Both the position numbers and the translations under genes were made by a program. Of a DNA stretch of 46,584 nucleotides, positions 24,104 to 33,356 are shown piece by piece. The DNA lies in the NCBI GenBank assembly GCA_947631865.1, contig CANRNF010000016.1, positions 1 through 46,584 on the forward strand, given 5' to 3'. The notes below the pieces were generated by a model, which had not been told where the DNA came from, ran no database searches, and saw only the letters and a program-made list of their open reading frames with translations. The stretch comes from an uncultured Oscillospiraceae bacterium (lineage in GTDB: Bacteria; Bacillota; Clostridia; Oscillospirales; Oscillospiraceae). The first letter of the stretch is position 1, and every line of letters starts with the position of its first letter.

Positions 24104-26140
24104 ATGAAGATCGGCCTGAAAGACATGAAGCGCAGGACCATGATCACCGAGATCATATTGGGCTGCTGCCTCTTGTCGGCACTGGCCTACACAGGCTATC
24201 TGATTTTTGCGAAGCTTGATCCGTATTGCCTGGATTCCGATGTCGTCAATGAAATATCGTACCGGCAGGCAAGCTGGGAACAGAAAACGCTGTTTCCAAA
24301 GGAGTTTTACAGCGGTAATGAATCGCTGGGGACGAGGCCGATACTGCTGTATTGGCTGTTTTACGGGATCACACATAACTTCCTGCTCTCCTTCCAGCTG
24401 GAAGACATGTGCACGCTGCTGCTGGAGCTGGCGCTGATCGGTAGACTGATGAGGGAGCTTGCGCTGTCCCGGAACATCAGGCTTCTTTGCCTGTTTATGT
24501 TTGTGGTCACGCTGCCCGCTGCAATCAGATACATGAATTACTGGTGGATGAACGCAAATGTCAATTTTGCGATGATCGTTTTTGTAGTATTGGCGTTGCG
24601 GCTCGTTTTACAAAAAGCGATTGAAGACCAAAGGACCCGAGGGAAGGTACTTATTCCACTGGTCGGCATTCTCTGGCTTGCCGCGGTCAGCGGATATGGC
24701 ACGATCCGCCTTATGATGTGGGTGTTTTTCCCAGTCATGGTTTTGGATGTGGGAAGGGCGCTTCTGAACTATATGAAAAACGTCCCGCAGAACAAGGCCA
24801 ATCTCGTCATGGCCGGCGTAAGCATCGCGGCGGCGTGCTTGAATATTGCTTTCTATGCAGTATTCCTGCATTTTCATGGCGATCTTATCTACACACCCGC
24901 AGTTGGTATAGTTGACGCCGCTGATTGGCTTGATTGGGACGTGATTTCGGAGCAACTGTATAACATCATCGCGATTTTTGGTCTCGCGGAAACAAAAGCG
25001 GCAGGAGCCTTTGGACTGGCGAAGTTCCTGCTGTCTGCCTGCGTGGCGGGACTGGAGCTTGTGTCGGTGCTCTGGCTGTTCTTCTGGAAAAAAGCTGATC
25101 CGAAAAGGCGCGATCTGGCATGGATCTGGCTGATAGGAGTCATAGTTACCTTTATTTACCTTGTAATTTCAAACGGATATGCTCCAATACGCTATTATAC
25201 GACGGGGGCGCTTCTCCTGCCGGTGTTGAGCGGGTGCGCGATCAGCGACTGGACAGATAAGGGGAGCGGAAGGGTGGATAATTGGCCGTGTTTGGTGATC
25301 GCGGCGGGGATCGCAGTCTTCTTGGGTGCGAATATCAGGATGGATGCGATACAGTTTTTTGCCTCGCCTCCGTATTTGGCGTCGGTGGCGGCGTACATCG
25401 AAGACAATGGATATAAGTATGTGACAGGGTCATATTGGAACGCGGGTGTGATCAAGGGCTATTCGAACGGCGCTGTCGAAGCGCTGCACTGCGGTGTTCA
25501 GCCGGAGCATATTGAAACACTGACGCCGTATTTTTGGGCGATCGACGGCAGGGGGTTTTCAGAGGAGCGGGATGGAGTCCCCAACATACTTCTTCTGACC
25601 GATGATGAAGAGACACGGATAGAGGAAAGAAATGGGGCTGTGAGCCGGATGCTCCGCGAGAACGCCGAGAAGGTACAGGAGATCGGACAGTATAATCTTT
25701 ATGCGCTCAAACAGAATCCATTCGTGCTGACCCAGCGGTACAATGCTGGCCTTCCACCGAAGACGATGAGCAACAAAACTGTTTATCCGGACAATGAAGG
25801 CTTTATCTTCAGCAACGCCGAGGTAAATGATAAACACGAACTCGTCTCCAATGGGACGGAAGGATGTATCCTCTGGGGACCTTATTCAGAGAGCATACCG
25901 GGAACGTATGACGTCACGCTGCATTACAGCGTCGATTCCTTTGCGGACTCTGATGAGGGAACATTTGACGTTGCGCTGGATTCACTGCGGGTAGCCGACT
26001 GCTCCTTTACGGCACGGAAAACATCGGTAACGATCAAGGGCGTTGTATTTGAGAGCGGACACACATTTGAGGCTCGTGTGATCGTCCCGTCGGGCATGAT
26101 CGTGCGGGTGCAGTCCATCGAATATGAGCGGGTGGGCTGA
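24104..26140 (+). CDS. Polytopic membrane glycosyltransferase-like protein with C-terminal beta-domain
   Basis: 678 residues. About ten membrane helices occupy residues 12-425, starting with IILGCCLLSALAYTGYLIF and followed by an exterior loop with LDSDVVNEISY, the acidic first-loop position typical of GT-C or GtrC-like enzymes. A soluble region follows, and residues 567-678 form the same beta-domain as in the Wzt at 22552 (CILWGPYSESIPGTYDVTLHY, VQSIEYERV). It likely uses an undecaprenyl-phosphate sugar made by the GtrB-like enzyme at 30989 to decorate the exported polysaccharide outside the membrane. The enzyme class is inferred from topology; no poly-G tract is present in this gene. Confidence 0.6.
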   Translation: MKIGLKDMKRRTMITEIILGCCLLSALAYTGYLIFAKLDPYCLDSDVVNEISYRQASWEQKTLFPKEFYSGNESLGTRPILLYWLFYGITHNFLLSFQLEDMCTLLLELALIGRLMRELALSRNIRLLCLFMFVVTLPAAIRYMNYWWMNANVNFAMIVFVVLALRLVLQKAIEDQRTRGKVLIPLVGILWLAAVSGYGTIRLMMWVFFPVMVLDVGRALLNYMKNVPQNKANLVMAGVSIAAACLNIAFYAVFLHFHGDLIYTPAVGIVDAADWLDWDVISEQLYNIIAIFGLAETKAAGAFGLAKFLLSACVAGLELVSVLWLFFWKKADPKRRDLAWIWLIGVIVTFIYLVISNGYAPIRYYTTGALLLPVLSGCAISDWTDKGSGRVDNWPCLVIAAGIAVFLGANIRMDAIQFFASPPYLASVAAYIEDNGYKYVTGSYWNAGVIKGYSNGAVEALHCGVQPEHIETLTPYFWAIDGRGFSEERDGVPNILLLTDDEETRIEERNGAVSRMLRENAEKVQEIGQYNLYALKQNPFVLTQRYNAGLPPKTMSNKTVYPDNEGFIFSNAEVNDKHELVSNGTEGCILWGPYSESIPGTYDVTLHYSVDSFADSDEGTFDVALDSLRVADCSFTARKTSVTIKGVVFESGHTFEARVIVPSGMIVRVQSIEYERVG

Positions 26141-26203
26141 GCTTGGTCCGCCCGATACAGGTTCAAAAATTGCGATCAAAAATCATCAAGGATGGAGTAG
26201 CAG

Positions 26204-28177
26204 ATGAAAAAGAAACCGAAGCTTGTGAAAAAGAACTGCATCGCCGGTGCGATACAGGAGCTGAACCAGGATAAGACCGGGTATGTGTTTTTGCTGGTTT
26301 TCGTGCTGCTGTTTGCCTTGGTCTGCGCCGATAACTGGGTCTATCTTGCGCAGAGGACAAATTCCGATATCGGCGGTGAATTCCTGTATATGCAAAAAGT
26401 CTGTGAGACAGGAAATCCCTTTACTCCTGAATATGTCGCCGGTGTCGAGTTGTTCTTTTCCCGGCCGTGGATGATTTTTGCGCTGTTTTACGCGTTTGGG
26501 AAGAATATGATCCTCAGTGCAAAATTGACTGTCATTACGACTTGGCTTTTGATGGTCCTGTCCACCGGCTACATGTTCCGTATGTTTGGCTGGAGATGCC
26601 AGGATATTCTGTTGGCGTTGTCGGTCCTGTTTGGAATGGCGTGTTTAGAGATTAGGATATTCCTCTATATGGCTAATAGCGGATATGGATTACTTTTCAT
26701 CGGGCTGACAATGAGTCTGGGAATATTGGCGGACGCTCACCGGCAGGGGTGCCTTAAACATTGGCAGGCAGCAACATATATTGGTGTTGCGTTCTATTTT
26801 GGTTTATGCAGCATCCGCATGTTCTTCTGGCTATACGGACCGGTCTTTCTTGTTGAATTTGTCCGATATATTCGGGACCGCCTGAAAGGCGTACTGAGCA
26901 GCAGCACCCCCAAAATTTTGGTATGGGGGGGGGTAATAGCTAACTTAACAGGCATGGGAATATTTAACTTTGTGCTAATACCATATATGCATGCTGTTAA
27001 ACTGCACTTCACAACGATCTCTATGAGTTCGTTATGGCAGAAACTTACAGATGAGTTAATAACAGTTTTAAGGGCGTTTGGCATAGAGCTCACAGGAGCA
27101 TCAGTTTTCTCACTGGCGGCGATTGCACCGATATATATGATCATCTTGGCAGGCGTTTTGATTTGGGGCGTTGGAGTGCTGAAAAAGGAACAGTATTTTT
27201 CCGAAACGGAGAATAGGCTCCTGCTTTACCTTCTTGTTTCCCTATGTCTGATGATTTTTGCTGCCACGATCACAACAACGGAAACGGGACTACGTTATTT
27301 GATTGCACTTCCGGTCATAACTGCCATTGTGTCTGTAAGTATCTATCGTTATTTGAACGAACGGCGCGATTTGCGGTCTCTGCGCTGGCTGTTTTGTGTC
27401 TTTCTTGCGGCGGGGGTCTGTGTTTCTACCGCCAATATATACCGAAAACCGGCGGACATCACACCGGAAATGCAGGTGGCAGAGCACTTGCAGGATACAG
27501 GAGTGGATAGAATAGCAGGAACATATTGGAACATCAATATTCTTAAGTTTTTGAGTAACGGCAAATTGAAGGGCAATGCGTTTGTAGACGCTGAGCCCCT
27601 CCCTATGTATGACTGGTGTACCGACCGGACCCAGTACGTGAACGACGACGAGCCTATCACACTGATACTGACCCCGGCGGAGAGGGATGACTGGCAGGCC
27701 AGCGAAAAGAGGGGGCATCTCCTGTCGCTCGCGGATGGTGAAGAGGAGGTGGCCGGATACACTCTTTACCATTATCAAAATAATCCTTTGGGATTCGACC
27801 TGCTTGCACATGGCGTTGATGCGCGGTTCAACTTCCTGTCACTCGGTTATTTTGGGGGCGCCTATTTGGAGGACGATAAGATCGTGCTGCCGACGGGCGC
27901 TACGCAATGCGGTCCCTTCATTTCGCTGCCGGCCGGGACCTATGACGTCGTGATCAGAGGCGAGGATCTGACGAGCGGGACCTTTAGCTTGCTTTCAAAC
28001 GGGACAGCGCTGGAGGTGAATGATCTGACGATCGGGCCGGATAAGGTGACCTATTCGTTTGAGACAGACACTGATCTGCCTTCAGTCGAATGCGCATGCG
28101 TGAATTACGGGGAGGTGGAACTCGGGATAAAGGACATAACCGTTACGCCCCGCGACAGGGTGCCGATCTGGGAATAA
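26204..28177 (+). CDS. Polytopic membrane glycosyltransferase-like protein with internal G9 tract
   Basis: 657 residues with roughly ten membrane helices (GYVFLLVFVLLFALVCA, LLLYLLVSLCLMIFAATIT and others), an exterior soluble segment and a C-terminal beta-domain (554-650, IVLPTGATQCGPFISLPAGTY). It is arranged like the protein at 24104 and is likely a GT-C or GtrC-type enzyme decorating the glycan outside the cell. Nine G at 26925-26933 encode the WGG around residue 241. The gene is in frame as written; with 8 or 10 G it meets TAA at once or after three codons. The gene is AT-richer than the sugar-nucleotide genes, suggesting transfer. Confidence 0.65.
   Translation: MKKKPKLVKKNCIAGAIQELNQDKTGYVFLLVFVLLFALVCADNWVYLAQRTNSDIGGEFLYMQKVCETGNPFTPEYVAGVELFFSRPWMIFALFYAFGKNMILSAKLTVITTWLLMVLSTGYMFRMFGWRCQDILLALSVLFGMACLEIRIFLYMANSGYGLLFIGLTMSLGILADAHRQGCLKHWQAATYIGVAFYFGLCSIRMFFWLYGPVFLVEFVRYIRDRLKGVLSSSTPKILVWGGVIANLTGMGIFNFVLIPYMHAVKLHFTTISMSSLWQKLTDELITVLRAFGIELTGASVFSLAAIAPIYMIILAGVLIWGVGVLKKEQYFSETENRLLLYLLVSLCLMIFAATITTTETGLRYLIALPVITAIVSVSIYRYLNERRDLRSLRWLFCVFLAAGVCVSTANIYRKPADITPEMQVAEHLQDTGVDRIAGTYWNINILKFLSNGKLKGNAFVDAEPLPMYDWCTDRTQYVNDDEPITLILTPAERDDWQASEKRGHLLSLADGEEEVAGYTLYHYQNNPLGFDLLAHGVDARFNFLSLGYFGGAYLEDDKIVLPTGATQCGPFISLPAGTYDVVIRGEDLTSGTFSLLSNGTALEVNDLTIGPDKVTYSFETDTDLPSVECACVNYGEVELGIKDITVTPRDRVPIWE
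26910..26921. repeat. 12-bp palindrome beside the G9 tract
   Basis: CCAAAATTTTGG is perfectly palindromic and ends three bases before the nine-G run. Together with the preceding C run it could form a hairpin that pairs C with part of the G tract and promotes polymerase pausing. This is suggestive only. Confidence 0.4.
26925..26933 (+). repeat. Poly-G tract (G9) inside a membrane glycosyltransferase gene
   Basis: Nine consecutive G in the context GTAT-G9-TAATAGCTAA. The following bases give TAA in both alternative frames, so any slip other than a multiple of three ends translation at about residue 243. Homopolymeric G runs of this size are established slipped-strand mispairing sites in other bacteria. 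Confidence 0.8.
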
Positions 28178-28198
28178 AGCTGACAAAAGGAGAGAGTG

Positions 28199-30328
28199 AT
28201 GGTCAGAACATATGAAATAATACGATATGCAATAGAAATGCTGCAAATTGTCATGGGGGGGGGGTATATCTGGCATAAGAAAATCCCGCGTCATCAACGG
28301 GCGTTTTTCAGCGCTGTGCTCCTTGCCTTGGGGGTCATGGCCGGCGTCATGTCCGGGCTCATGCCGCCCCTGCGGGATGAAGTCACGCTGACGGCTCTGG
28401 GGGAGAGACGCAAAGGGGCTTCCGCAGAGGAGGTCGTACTGGCCGGCTTTACGGTGGACGGAATGGAGTACGTCGGCGGTAAGGATTTGGAGGTCCGCGA
28501 CGGCAAATGGTTTTGGTCGGAGGAGGCCTATTGCTGGCGAATCGAGACGGATACCCGCCAGCCGGAGGGCGTGACGCGGTCCATAACCGTAGGCATCCCC
28601 GTCGGCGTGGAACGGACGCTGAACTTCAGCAGCGATACCTGGCGGGGCCTGGTGGAGATATCCGCCGGCGGCGATACCTGGACAGTCGATACTTACAGCA
28701 ATACTCCCGGCGGAAAAGCCGTGGATATTGGCAGGAGCAGCACGGTCAAGCTGATTTGTGAACCTCTGCAGCATGTTGCTGCGTTCGCCGTCCTGTTTTG
28801 GGTCGCATACGCGTTTTTGCTGATCTATGTGCGCCGGGCAGGTGATCCTTCCTCAAAAAGGCTTGAGAAAGACGCAGGAAAATGGATTTATGGCGGGATC
28901 GCGGTCATAACGTGCGCGCTGCTGTTCCACTATGCGAAACTCTTTCCAATGTGGAACGATGAATTGATGACCCTCAGCTATGCGCAGGGACCGCTGTCAG
29001 ACGCGATAAAAGCAGCTCTGAAAGGAATTGACATTACGCCTCCGCTATTCGCAATCTGCGCCCACTTCTGGTACCGCATTGCACCCTATGGAGAACAGTG
29101 GTTGTTGCTGCTCTCTATCATCCCGGTCGCTGTTGCTGTCTATTTTGCAGGTCTGAGCGGAGAGACGTTATACGGAAAAACATGCGGTGCTCTTGCGGCT
29201 GTGTTTCTTGCCTTTTCCATAACGGTCTGGGGCGACGCAGCCCTTGAGTTCAGGACGTACGGCTTTATGATCCTGTTCTCATCACTCACTTTGTACTGCC
29301 ATATAAAGAAGAATCAGACGCATGAGAAAAAGCGCTGGCTGCTGCTTTACAGTTGTTCCATGCTGTGCCTCGCCATGAGCCACTACTTCGGGATGCTCGC
29401 ATGTGCTCTGCTATTCCTGGCTGATGTCTCTCTTGCTTTTCGCAAGAGAGTTACCCGGAAATTTATTCTTCCGTATCTGCTTCCGGGCGCCGTGAGCGCG
29501 GTGTGGCTTTTCCTGTTTTGGTTTATAACGCTCCGGCATCACGCGACGGGAGAATTGGCCAATTTTTATCCAATACCTTCAGTGGGAGACTTCAGAGCGC
29601 AGTTATATGATCTGCCGGGAAAACTGGAGCTGAACTATTGGATAGCTATACTTGGCATAGGTTTTGCAGCGGCCTTGCTTCCCCGTATTCTGAAAAAGGC
29701 AGATGCGGCGTGGGAGGACATATACCAGTGCCTTTGCGCGGGGATGTTCGTCGGAACATTGATCCTGCTTTACATATATGGAAATTGCATCAACAGGGAA
29801 TCGACGATGTGGAATTACCGATATTTCCTGTTCCTCGTCCCTTATATCGCTTTGCTCTGTGCGCTGACAGTCGTTAGACTTTGCAGGATGAAGGATACGG
29901 GAATGAACCGGATATTGGAGAATGCTGTATCGGTATTCTTTGGTATTTTCCTGGTTTTGAACTGCATGATCAACGCGGCTTGGTGCAATGTGAATTTCCC
30001 GTATAGGGAAGAGGCGGACACCCTGTTTAAGTATGCTGATTACATTTACAATGACGACAACGTGGTCATTTCGATGTTGGGAGAAAATGATCCGGCGCTG
30101 GAGGGCTGGAAGGAATACTATGTCACAAGACAGGGACGCCGGGATACGTTGAATGTCATCTCCCAATGGGTGGTGGATGAAGAAGTACTGGGCAAGTATA
30201 ACTCGGTACTGCTGCCATACAATTCGGAATCCGATATCACACAACAGTTGCAGCAACTGTTGAATGAAAACTTCTCAGAAGGAACGAGCAGTCCGAACGT
30301 GAAACTGTATCTGAGAAAGAATACATAG
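28199..30328 (+). CDS. GT39/ArnT-like membrane glycosyltransferase with early G10 tract
   Basis: 709 residues from the ATG at 28199 (AAAGGAGAGAG upstream; a GTG at 28196 is the alternative). After a first helix comes an exterior beta-rich region (about 60-185), then a polytopic GT-C module whose first loop has MWNDELMTLSYAQGPL with the catalytic-type Asp-Glu and DITPPLFAI, as in PMT/ArnT enzymes. It should transfer a sugar from a polyprenyl-phosphate donor outside the membrane. Ten G at 28255-28264 encode GGG at residues 20-22. As written the frame is open; with 9 G it ends after about 64 codons and with 11 G after about 27. The acceptor is unknown. Confidence 0.7.
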   Translation: MVRTYEIIRYAIEMLQIVMGGGYIWHKKIPRHQRAFFSAVLLALGVMAGVMSGLMPPLRDEVTLTALGERRKGASAEEVVLAGFTVDGMEYVGGKDLEVRDGKWFWSEEAYCWRIETDTRQPEGVTRSITVGIPVGVERTLNFSSDTWRGLVEISAGGDTWTVDTYSNTPGGKAVDIGRSSTVKLICEPLQHVAAFAVLFWVAYAFLLIYVRRAGDPSSKRLEKDAGKWIYGGIAVITCALLFHYAKLFPMWNDELMTLSYAQGPLSDAIKAALKGIDITPPLFAICAHFWYRIAPYGEQWLLLLSIIPVAVAVYFAGLSGETLYGKTCGALAAVFLAFSITVWGDAALEFRTYGFMILFSSLTLYCHIKKNQTHEKKRWLLLYSCSMLCLAMSHYFGMLACALLFLADVSLAFRKRVTRKFILPYLLPGAVSAVWLFLFWFITLRHHATGELANFYPIPSVGDFRAQLYDLPGKLELNYWIAILGIGFAAALLPRILKKADAAWEDIYQCLCAGMFVGTLILLYIYGNCINRESTMWNYRYFLFLVPYIALLCALTVVRLCRMKDTGMNRILENAVSVFFGIFLVLNCMINAAWCNVNFPYREEADTLFKYADYIYNDDNVVISMLGENDPALEGWKEYYVTRQGRRDTLNVISQWVVDEEVLGKYNSVLLPYNSESDITQQLQQLLNENFSEGTSSPNVKLYLRKNT
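28255..28264 (+). repeat. Poly-G tract (G10) near the start of a GT-C gene
   Basis: Ten consecutive G in TCAT-G10-TATATC, about 56 bases after the start codon. This is the longest homopolymer in the window. Position near the 5' end makes it an efficient ON/OFF site: 9 G gives a stop at 28389-28391 and 11 G gives TAA eight codons after the tract. Confidence 0.8.
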
Positions 30329-30393
30329 TGCAACCTGGTCCGGACAGGCGTATTGAGCTGGAAATATACAAATATTCAAAATGAGGTGAGAAC

Positions 30394-30975
30394 ATGTCAG
30401 AAGAGCTGAAAAAACTGTTATATGCGGTTGTTGTGTGCATCTGCATGTGTCTGGTCATCGCGGCTATCGTGGCGCTGCTGCTTCGCACACCACTGTTGGC
30501 GGGGCAGAAGGCGTATCTGTACCGGCTTCTTGTCCTTGATGCCGTCGCCTGCGTGGTGCTGCTGGCGGTGCTGGTGCCGGTGACGGTCAAGCGTGGGAGT
30601 CTGTTTGGGTTGGGTCTGTCCTCCGTGGTGATGTGCGTGGGGCTTTCCACGCTGCTCATGGCGCTGTTCCTGGCCTTGGGGCCTATGCCCATTGAGCGGT
30701 CCTATACTATTTTCTCCTTGGCTGATATGGCGGAGGAACCGGAGACGGTGCTGACCACGGAGGAGATGAAAGCGCAGTTCGTCAACGGGTTTATTGAAGA
30801 GGCGGGAGAGACACAAAAGCGCATAGATGAGCAGGTGTACATAGGCAACCTGGAGGAAACGGACGGCGGATACCGGATCACGGCTAAGGGCCAGCGGCTC
30901 ATCAAGCTCATGCGCCTGGTGGAAAGCATCTTCCCAGTGCCGGATGAGACCTGCATTTATCCCAACGGAAAGTAG
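30394..30975 (+). CDS. Membrane protein of unknown function
   Basis: 193 residues. Three membrane helices fill the N-terminal half (AVVVCICMCLVIAAIVALLL, LLVLDAVACVVLLAVLVPV, GLSSVVMCVGLSTLLMALFLAL), followed by a soluble half of about 95 residues (TEEMKAQFVNGFIEEAGETQ, YRITAKGQRLIKLMRLVESIF). The binding site GAGGTGAGAAC precedes the ATG. It lies between the membrane glycosyltransferases and the GtrB-like gene. A flippase role like that of GtrA would suit the context, but GtrA is shorter with four helices, so I leave the function open. Confidence 0.6.
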   Translation: MSEELKKLLYAVVVCICMCLVIAAIVALLLRTPLLAGQKAYLYRLLVLDAVACVVLLAVLVPVTVKRGSLFGLGLSSVVMCVGLSTLLMALFLALGPMPIERSYTIFSLADMAEEPETVLTTEEMKAQFVNGFIEEAGETQKRIDEQVYIGNLEETDGGYRITAKGQRLIKLMRLVESIFPVPDETCIYPNGK

Positions 30976-30988
30976 AGAAGGGGCAGAT

Positions 30989-31963
30989 ATGAAAAAGATA
31001 AGCGTGACCATACCGACATACAGCGACGAAAAGTGCGTGCCGGTGATGTATGAGCGGCTGACGAAGGTGTTCACGGAGCAGCTGCCGAACTATGACTATG
31101 AGATCATCTTCGTGGACGACTACTCCCCGGACAGCACCCGGGAGGTGATACGGGAGTACTGCGCGAAGGACAAGCATGTAAAGGCGGTGTTCAACGCCCG
31201 GAACTTTGGGTATACCCGCAACGTGTTCGCCACGATGCAGTATGGCACGGGAGACGCCACGTTCCTGCTGTTCAGCGACCTGCAGGACCCGCCGGAACTG
31301 CTGCCCAAAATGGTGGAACTGTGGGAGCAGGGCCACAAGGTCGTGGTCGGCCAAAAGACGAAGAGCAAGGAATCGAAGATACTGTTCTTCCTCCGCACGA
31401 TCTATTACGACGTGATCGGGAAATTCTCCGACACGAAGCAGATCCAGCATTTTGACGGGTTTGGCCTGTACGACCGTGCGTTCATAGATGTTATGAAGCA
31501 GATAGACGACCCGTATCCGTATTTCAAGGGCCTGGTCAGCGAGTACGGCATGAACATAGCGGTGGTGCAGTATGAGCAGGCGGCCAGCCTGCGGGGCAAG
31601 TCCGGTCAGAACTTCTGGAAGGTGTATGACGCGGCCATGGTCGGCATCACGTCATATACGAAGATACTCATGCGTATCGCCACCTTCATCGGCGCGATAT
31701 TGGGTATCATCAGCGCTCTGTTGGCTATCTTTGTCCTCTTCAGCAAACTGTTTCATTGGTATGAGTATCCCTACGGAACAGCGTCGATCATCATCGGTGT
31801 GTTCTTCATCGGGGCGGTACAGCTGTTTTTCCTGGGTATCCTGGGGGAGTACATACTGGGCATTAATACCCGGACTATGAGGCGACCGCTGGTGGTCGTA
31901 GGTGAGAAGATCAACTTTGAAGAGGACGAGCCCAAAAAGCTGAAAGAGGACGAGCAGTCATGA
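30989..31963 (+). CDS. GtrB/DPM1-like polyprenyl-phosphate glycosyltransferase
   Basis: 324 residues from the ATG at 30989 (GAAGGGG upstream). GT2 domain with VTIPTYSDEKCVPVMYERL, IIFVDDYSPDSTREVI and FLLFSDLQDPPELLPKM (the DxD-type motif), then two C-terminal membrane helices (IGAILGIISALLAIFVLF and SIIIGVFFIGAVQLFFLGIL) as in GtrB, Csb and YkcC proteins. It should load a sugar from an NDP donor on undecaprenyl phosphate at the inner face, providing donors for the GT-C type enzymes at 24104-30328. It overlaps the next gene by ATGA. Confidence 0.85.
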   Translation: MKKISVTIPTYSDEKCVPVMYERLTKVFTEQLPNYDYEIIFVDDYSPDSTREVIREYCAKDKHVKAVFNARNFGYTRNVFATMQYGTGDATFLLFSDLQDPPELLPKMVELWEQGHKVVVGQKTKSKESKILFFLRTIYYDVIGKFSDTKQIQHFDGFGLYDRAFIDVMKQIDDPYPYFKGLVSEYGMNIAVVQYEQAASLRGKSGQNFWKVYDAAMVGITSYTKILMRIATFIGAILGIISALLAIFVLFSKLFHWYEYPYGTASIIIGVFFIGAVQLFFLGILGEYILGINTRTMRRPLVVVGEKINFEEDEPKKLKEDEQS

Positions 31964-33354
31964 GCGTGAAGGATACTCTCCTGTCCATCGCTAAAAGCTG
32001 GTGCGAGACGGAGGGAAAAGTGCATACGACGGCGGAGATATTGGACTGGGTGCGGGAGCGGAACGAGAATACATACGTCTCCATTCAGCCTGTCTCCCTG
32101 GAACAGTGCGAGCCTTGGTACTACGACGAGGCCAGCGGTCAGATACGCAACCGGAATCTGAGCTTCTTCCAGATCGCGGGCCTGAAGCAGGAGAAAGCGG
32201 ACGGTTCCATAGCCATGCAGCCGGTGATCCTCCAGGAGGAGATAGGGTTTCTGGGTGTGCTGTGCCGGGAGATAGACGGGGTCATGCACTTTCTCATGCA
32301 GGCGAAGATTGAGCCGGGGAATGTGAACTGCGTGCAGATATCGCCCACCATCCAGGCGACCCTGAGCAACTTCACCCGCAAGCACGGGGGCGCCACGCCG
32401 CCGTATCTGGAGTACTTTCTGAACTTTGACCGGTACGAAGTGGTAGTGGACCAGATCCAGTCGGAACAGTCTGCCCGGTTTTATAAAAAGCGCAATCGGA
32501 ACATCATGATCCGGGTGGAGGAGGACGTTCCGGTGCTGCCCAGCCACTGCTGGATGACGCTGGGGCAGATCAAGCAGCTGATGCGCCGGGACAATCTGGT
32601 GAACATGGACAGCCGGACGGTGCTCTCCTGCATCCCGTATGCGAAGCTCCGGCTTACGGAGCGGGAACTGCTGGACCTCGCCGAGCGGTTCCACGACAAG
32701 ACCCTGTTCCGGTCGCTGTTCATCCGGACGGGGGAGGACGCCCTGCCGCGGATGTATCAGAGACTCAACAGCTACAAGATGTTCCAGTCTTTCCAGCAGA
32801 CGGTGGTGCCGCTGTCGGAACTGACCGACTGGGAGATGAGGGACAAGGAACTGGTGTGCAAGCATCCGTACCCCTTCCGGGTGATCTTCTGCGATATCGC
32901 CATCGAGGGGCGCGAGGTGCGGCGGTGGACCCAGCCGCTGTTCGCGTCCAACGGGGAGTCCCTGTTCGGGCTTTTGTGCTGCGAGATGGACGGAGTGCTG
33001 AAGTTCCTGGTGCGGTTCAAGCAGGAGATAGGAGTGTTCGACACGGTGGAGCTGGGCCCCACGGTGCAGACAGAGGCTGGGATGGAACCCATGGAGGACG
33101 CTGTGACCAAGCTCTTTGAGACGCAATTGGAACAAGGCGTAGGCGTGATGTACGACCACATGATGAGCGAAGAGGGCGGCCGGTTCTACCACGAGCAGAA
33201 CCGGAACGTGCTGCTGCGGGTGCGGGAGGACGAGCTCCCCGTCCTGCCGGATGGATACTTCTGGCTGGACTACCAGTCCCTGAACGAGATGCTGCAGATC
33301 AACAACATCCTGAACATCCAGCTGCGGAATCTGCTGGCGCTGTTGGAGGCGTGA
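31960..33354 (+). CDS. NDP-hexose 2,3-dehydratase
   Basis: 464 residues made of two related halves, as in TylX3/EvaA-type enzymes: IRNRNLSFFQIAGLKQE with GVMHFLMQAKIEPGNVNCVQISPTIQAT, repeated later as the region of RRWTQPLFA and GVLKFLVRFKQEIGVFDTVELGPTVQTE. This family removes the C2 hydroxyl of dTDP-4-keto-6-deoxyglucose, committing it to a 2,6-dideoxyhexose. The unstable 3,4-diketo product is normally reduced by a partner 3-ketoreductase, and a Gfo/Idh/MocA enzyme follows immediately. The family is best known from antibiotic pathways; its position inside a surface polysaccharide operon is notable. Confidence 0.85.
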   Translation: MSVKDTLLSIAKSWCETEGKVHTTAEILDWVRERNENTYVSIQPVSLEQCEPWYYDEASGQIRNRNLSFFQIAGLKQEKADGSIAMQPVILQEEIGFLGVLCREIDGVMHFLMQAKIEPGNVNCVQISPTIQATLSNFTRKHGGATPPYLEYFLNFDRYEVVVDQIQSEQSARFYKKRNRNIMIRVEEDVPVLPSHCWMTLGQIKQLMRRDNLVNMDSRTVLSCIPYAKLRLTERELLDLAERFHDKTLFRSLFIRTGEDALPRMYQRLNSYKMFQSFQQTVVPLSELTDWEMRDKELVCKHPYPFRVIFCDIAIEGREVRRWTQPLFASNGESLFGLLCCEMDGVLKFLVRFKQEIGVFDTVELGPTVQTEAGMEPMEDAVTKLFETQLEQGVGVMYDHMMSEEGGRFYHEQNRNVLLRVREDELPVLPDGYFWLDYQSLNEMLQINNILNIQLRNLLALLEA

Positions 33355-33356
33355 AG

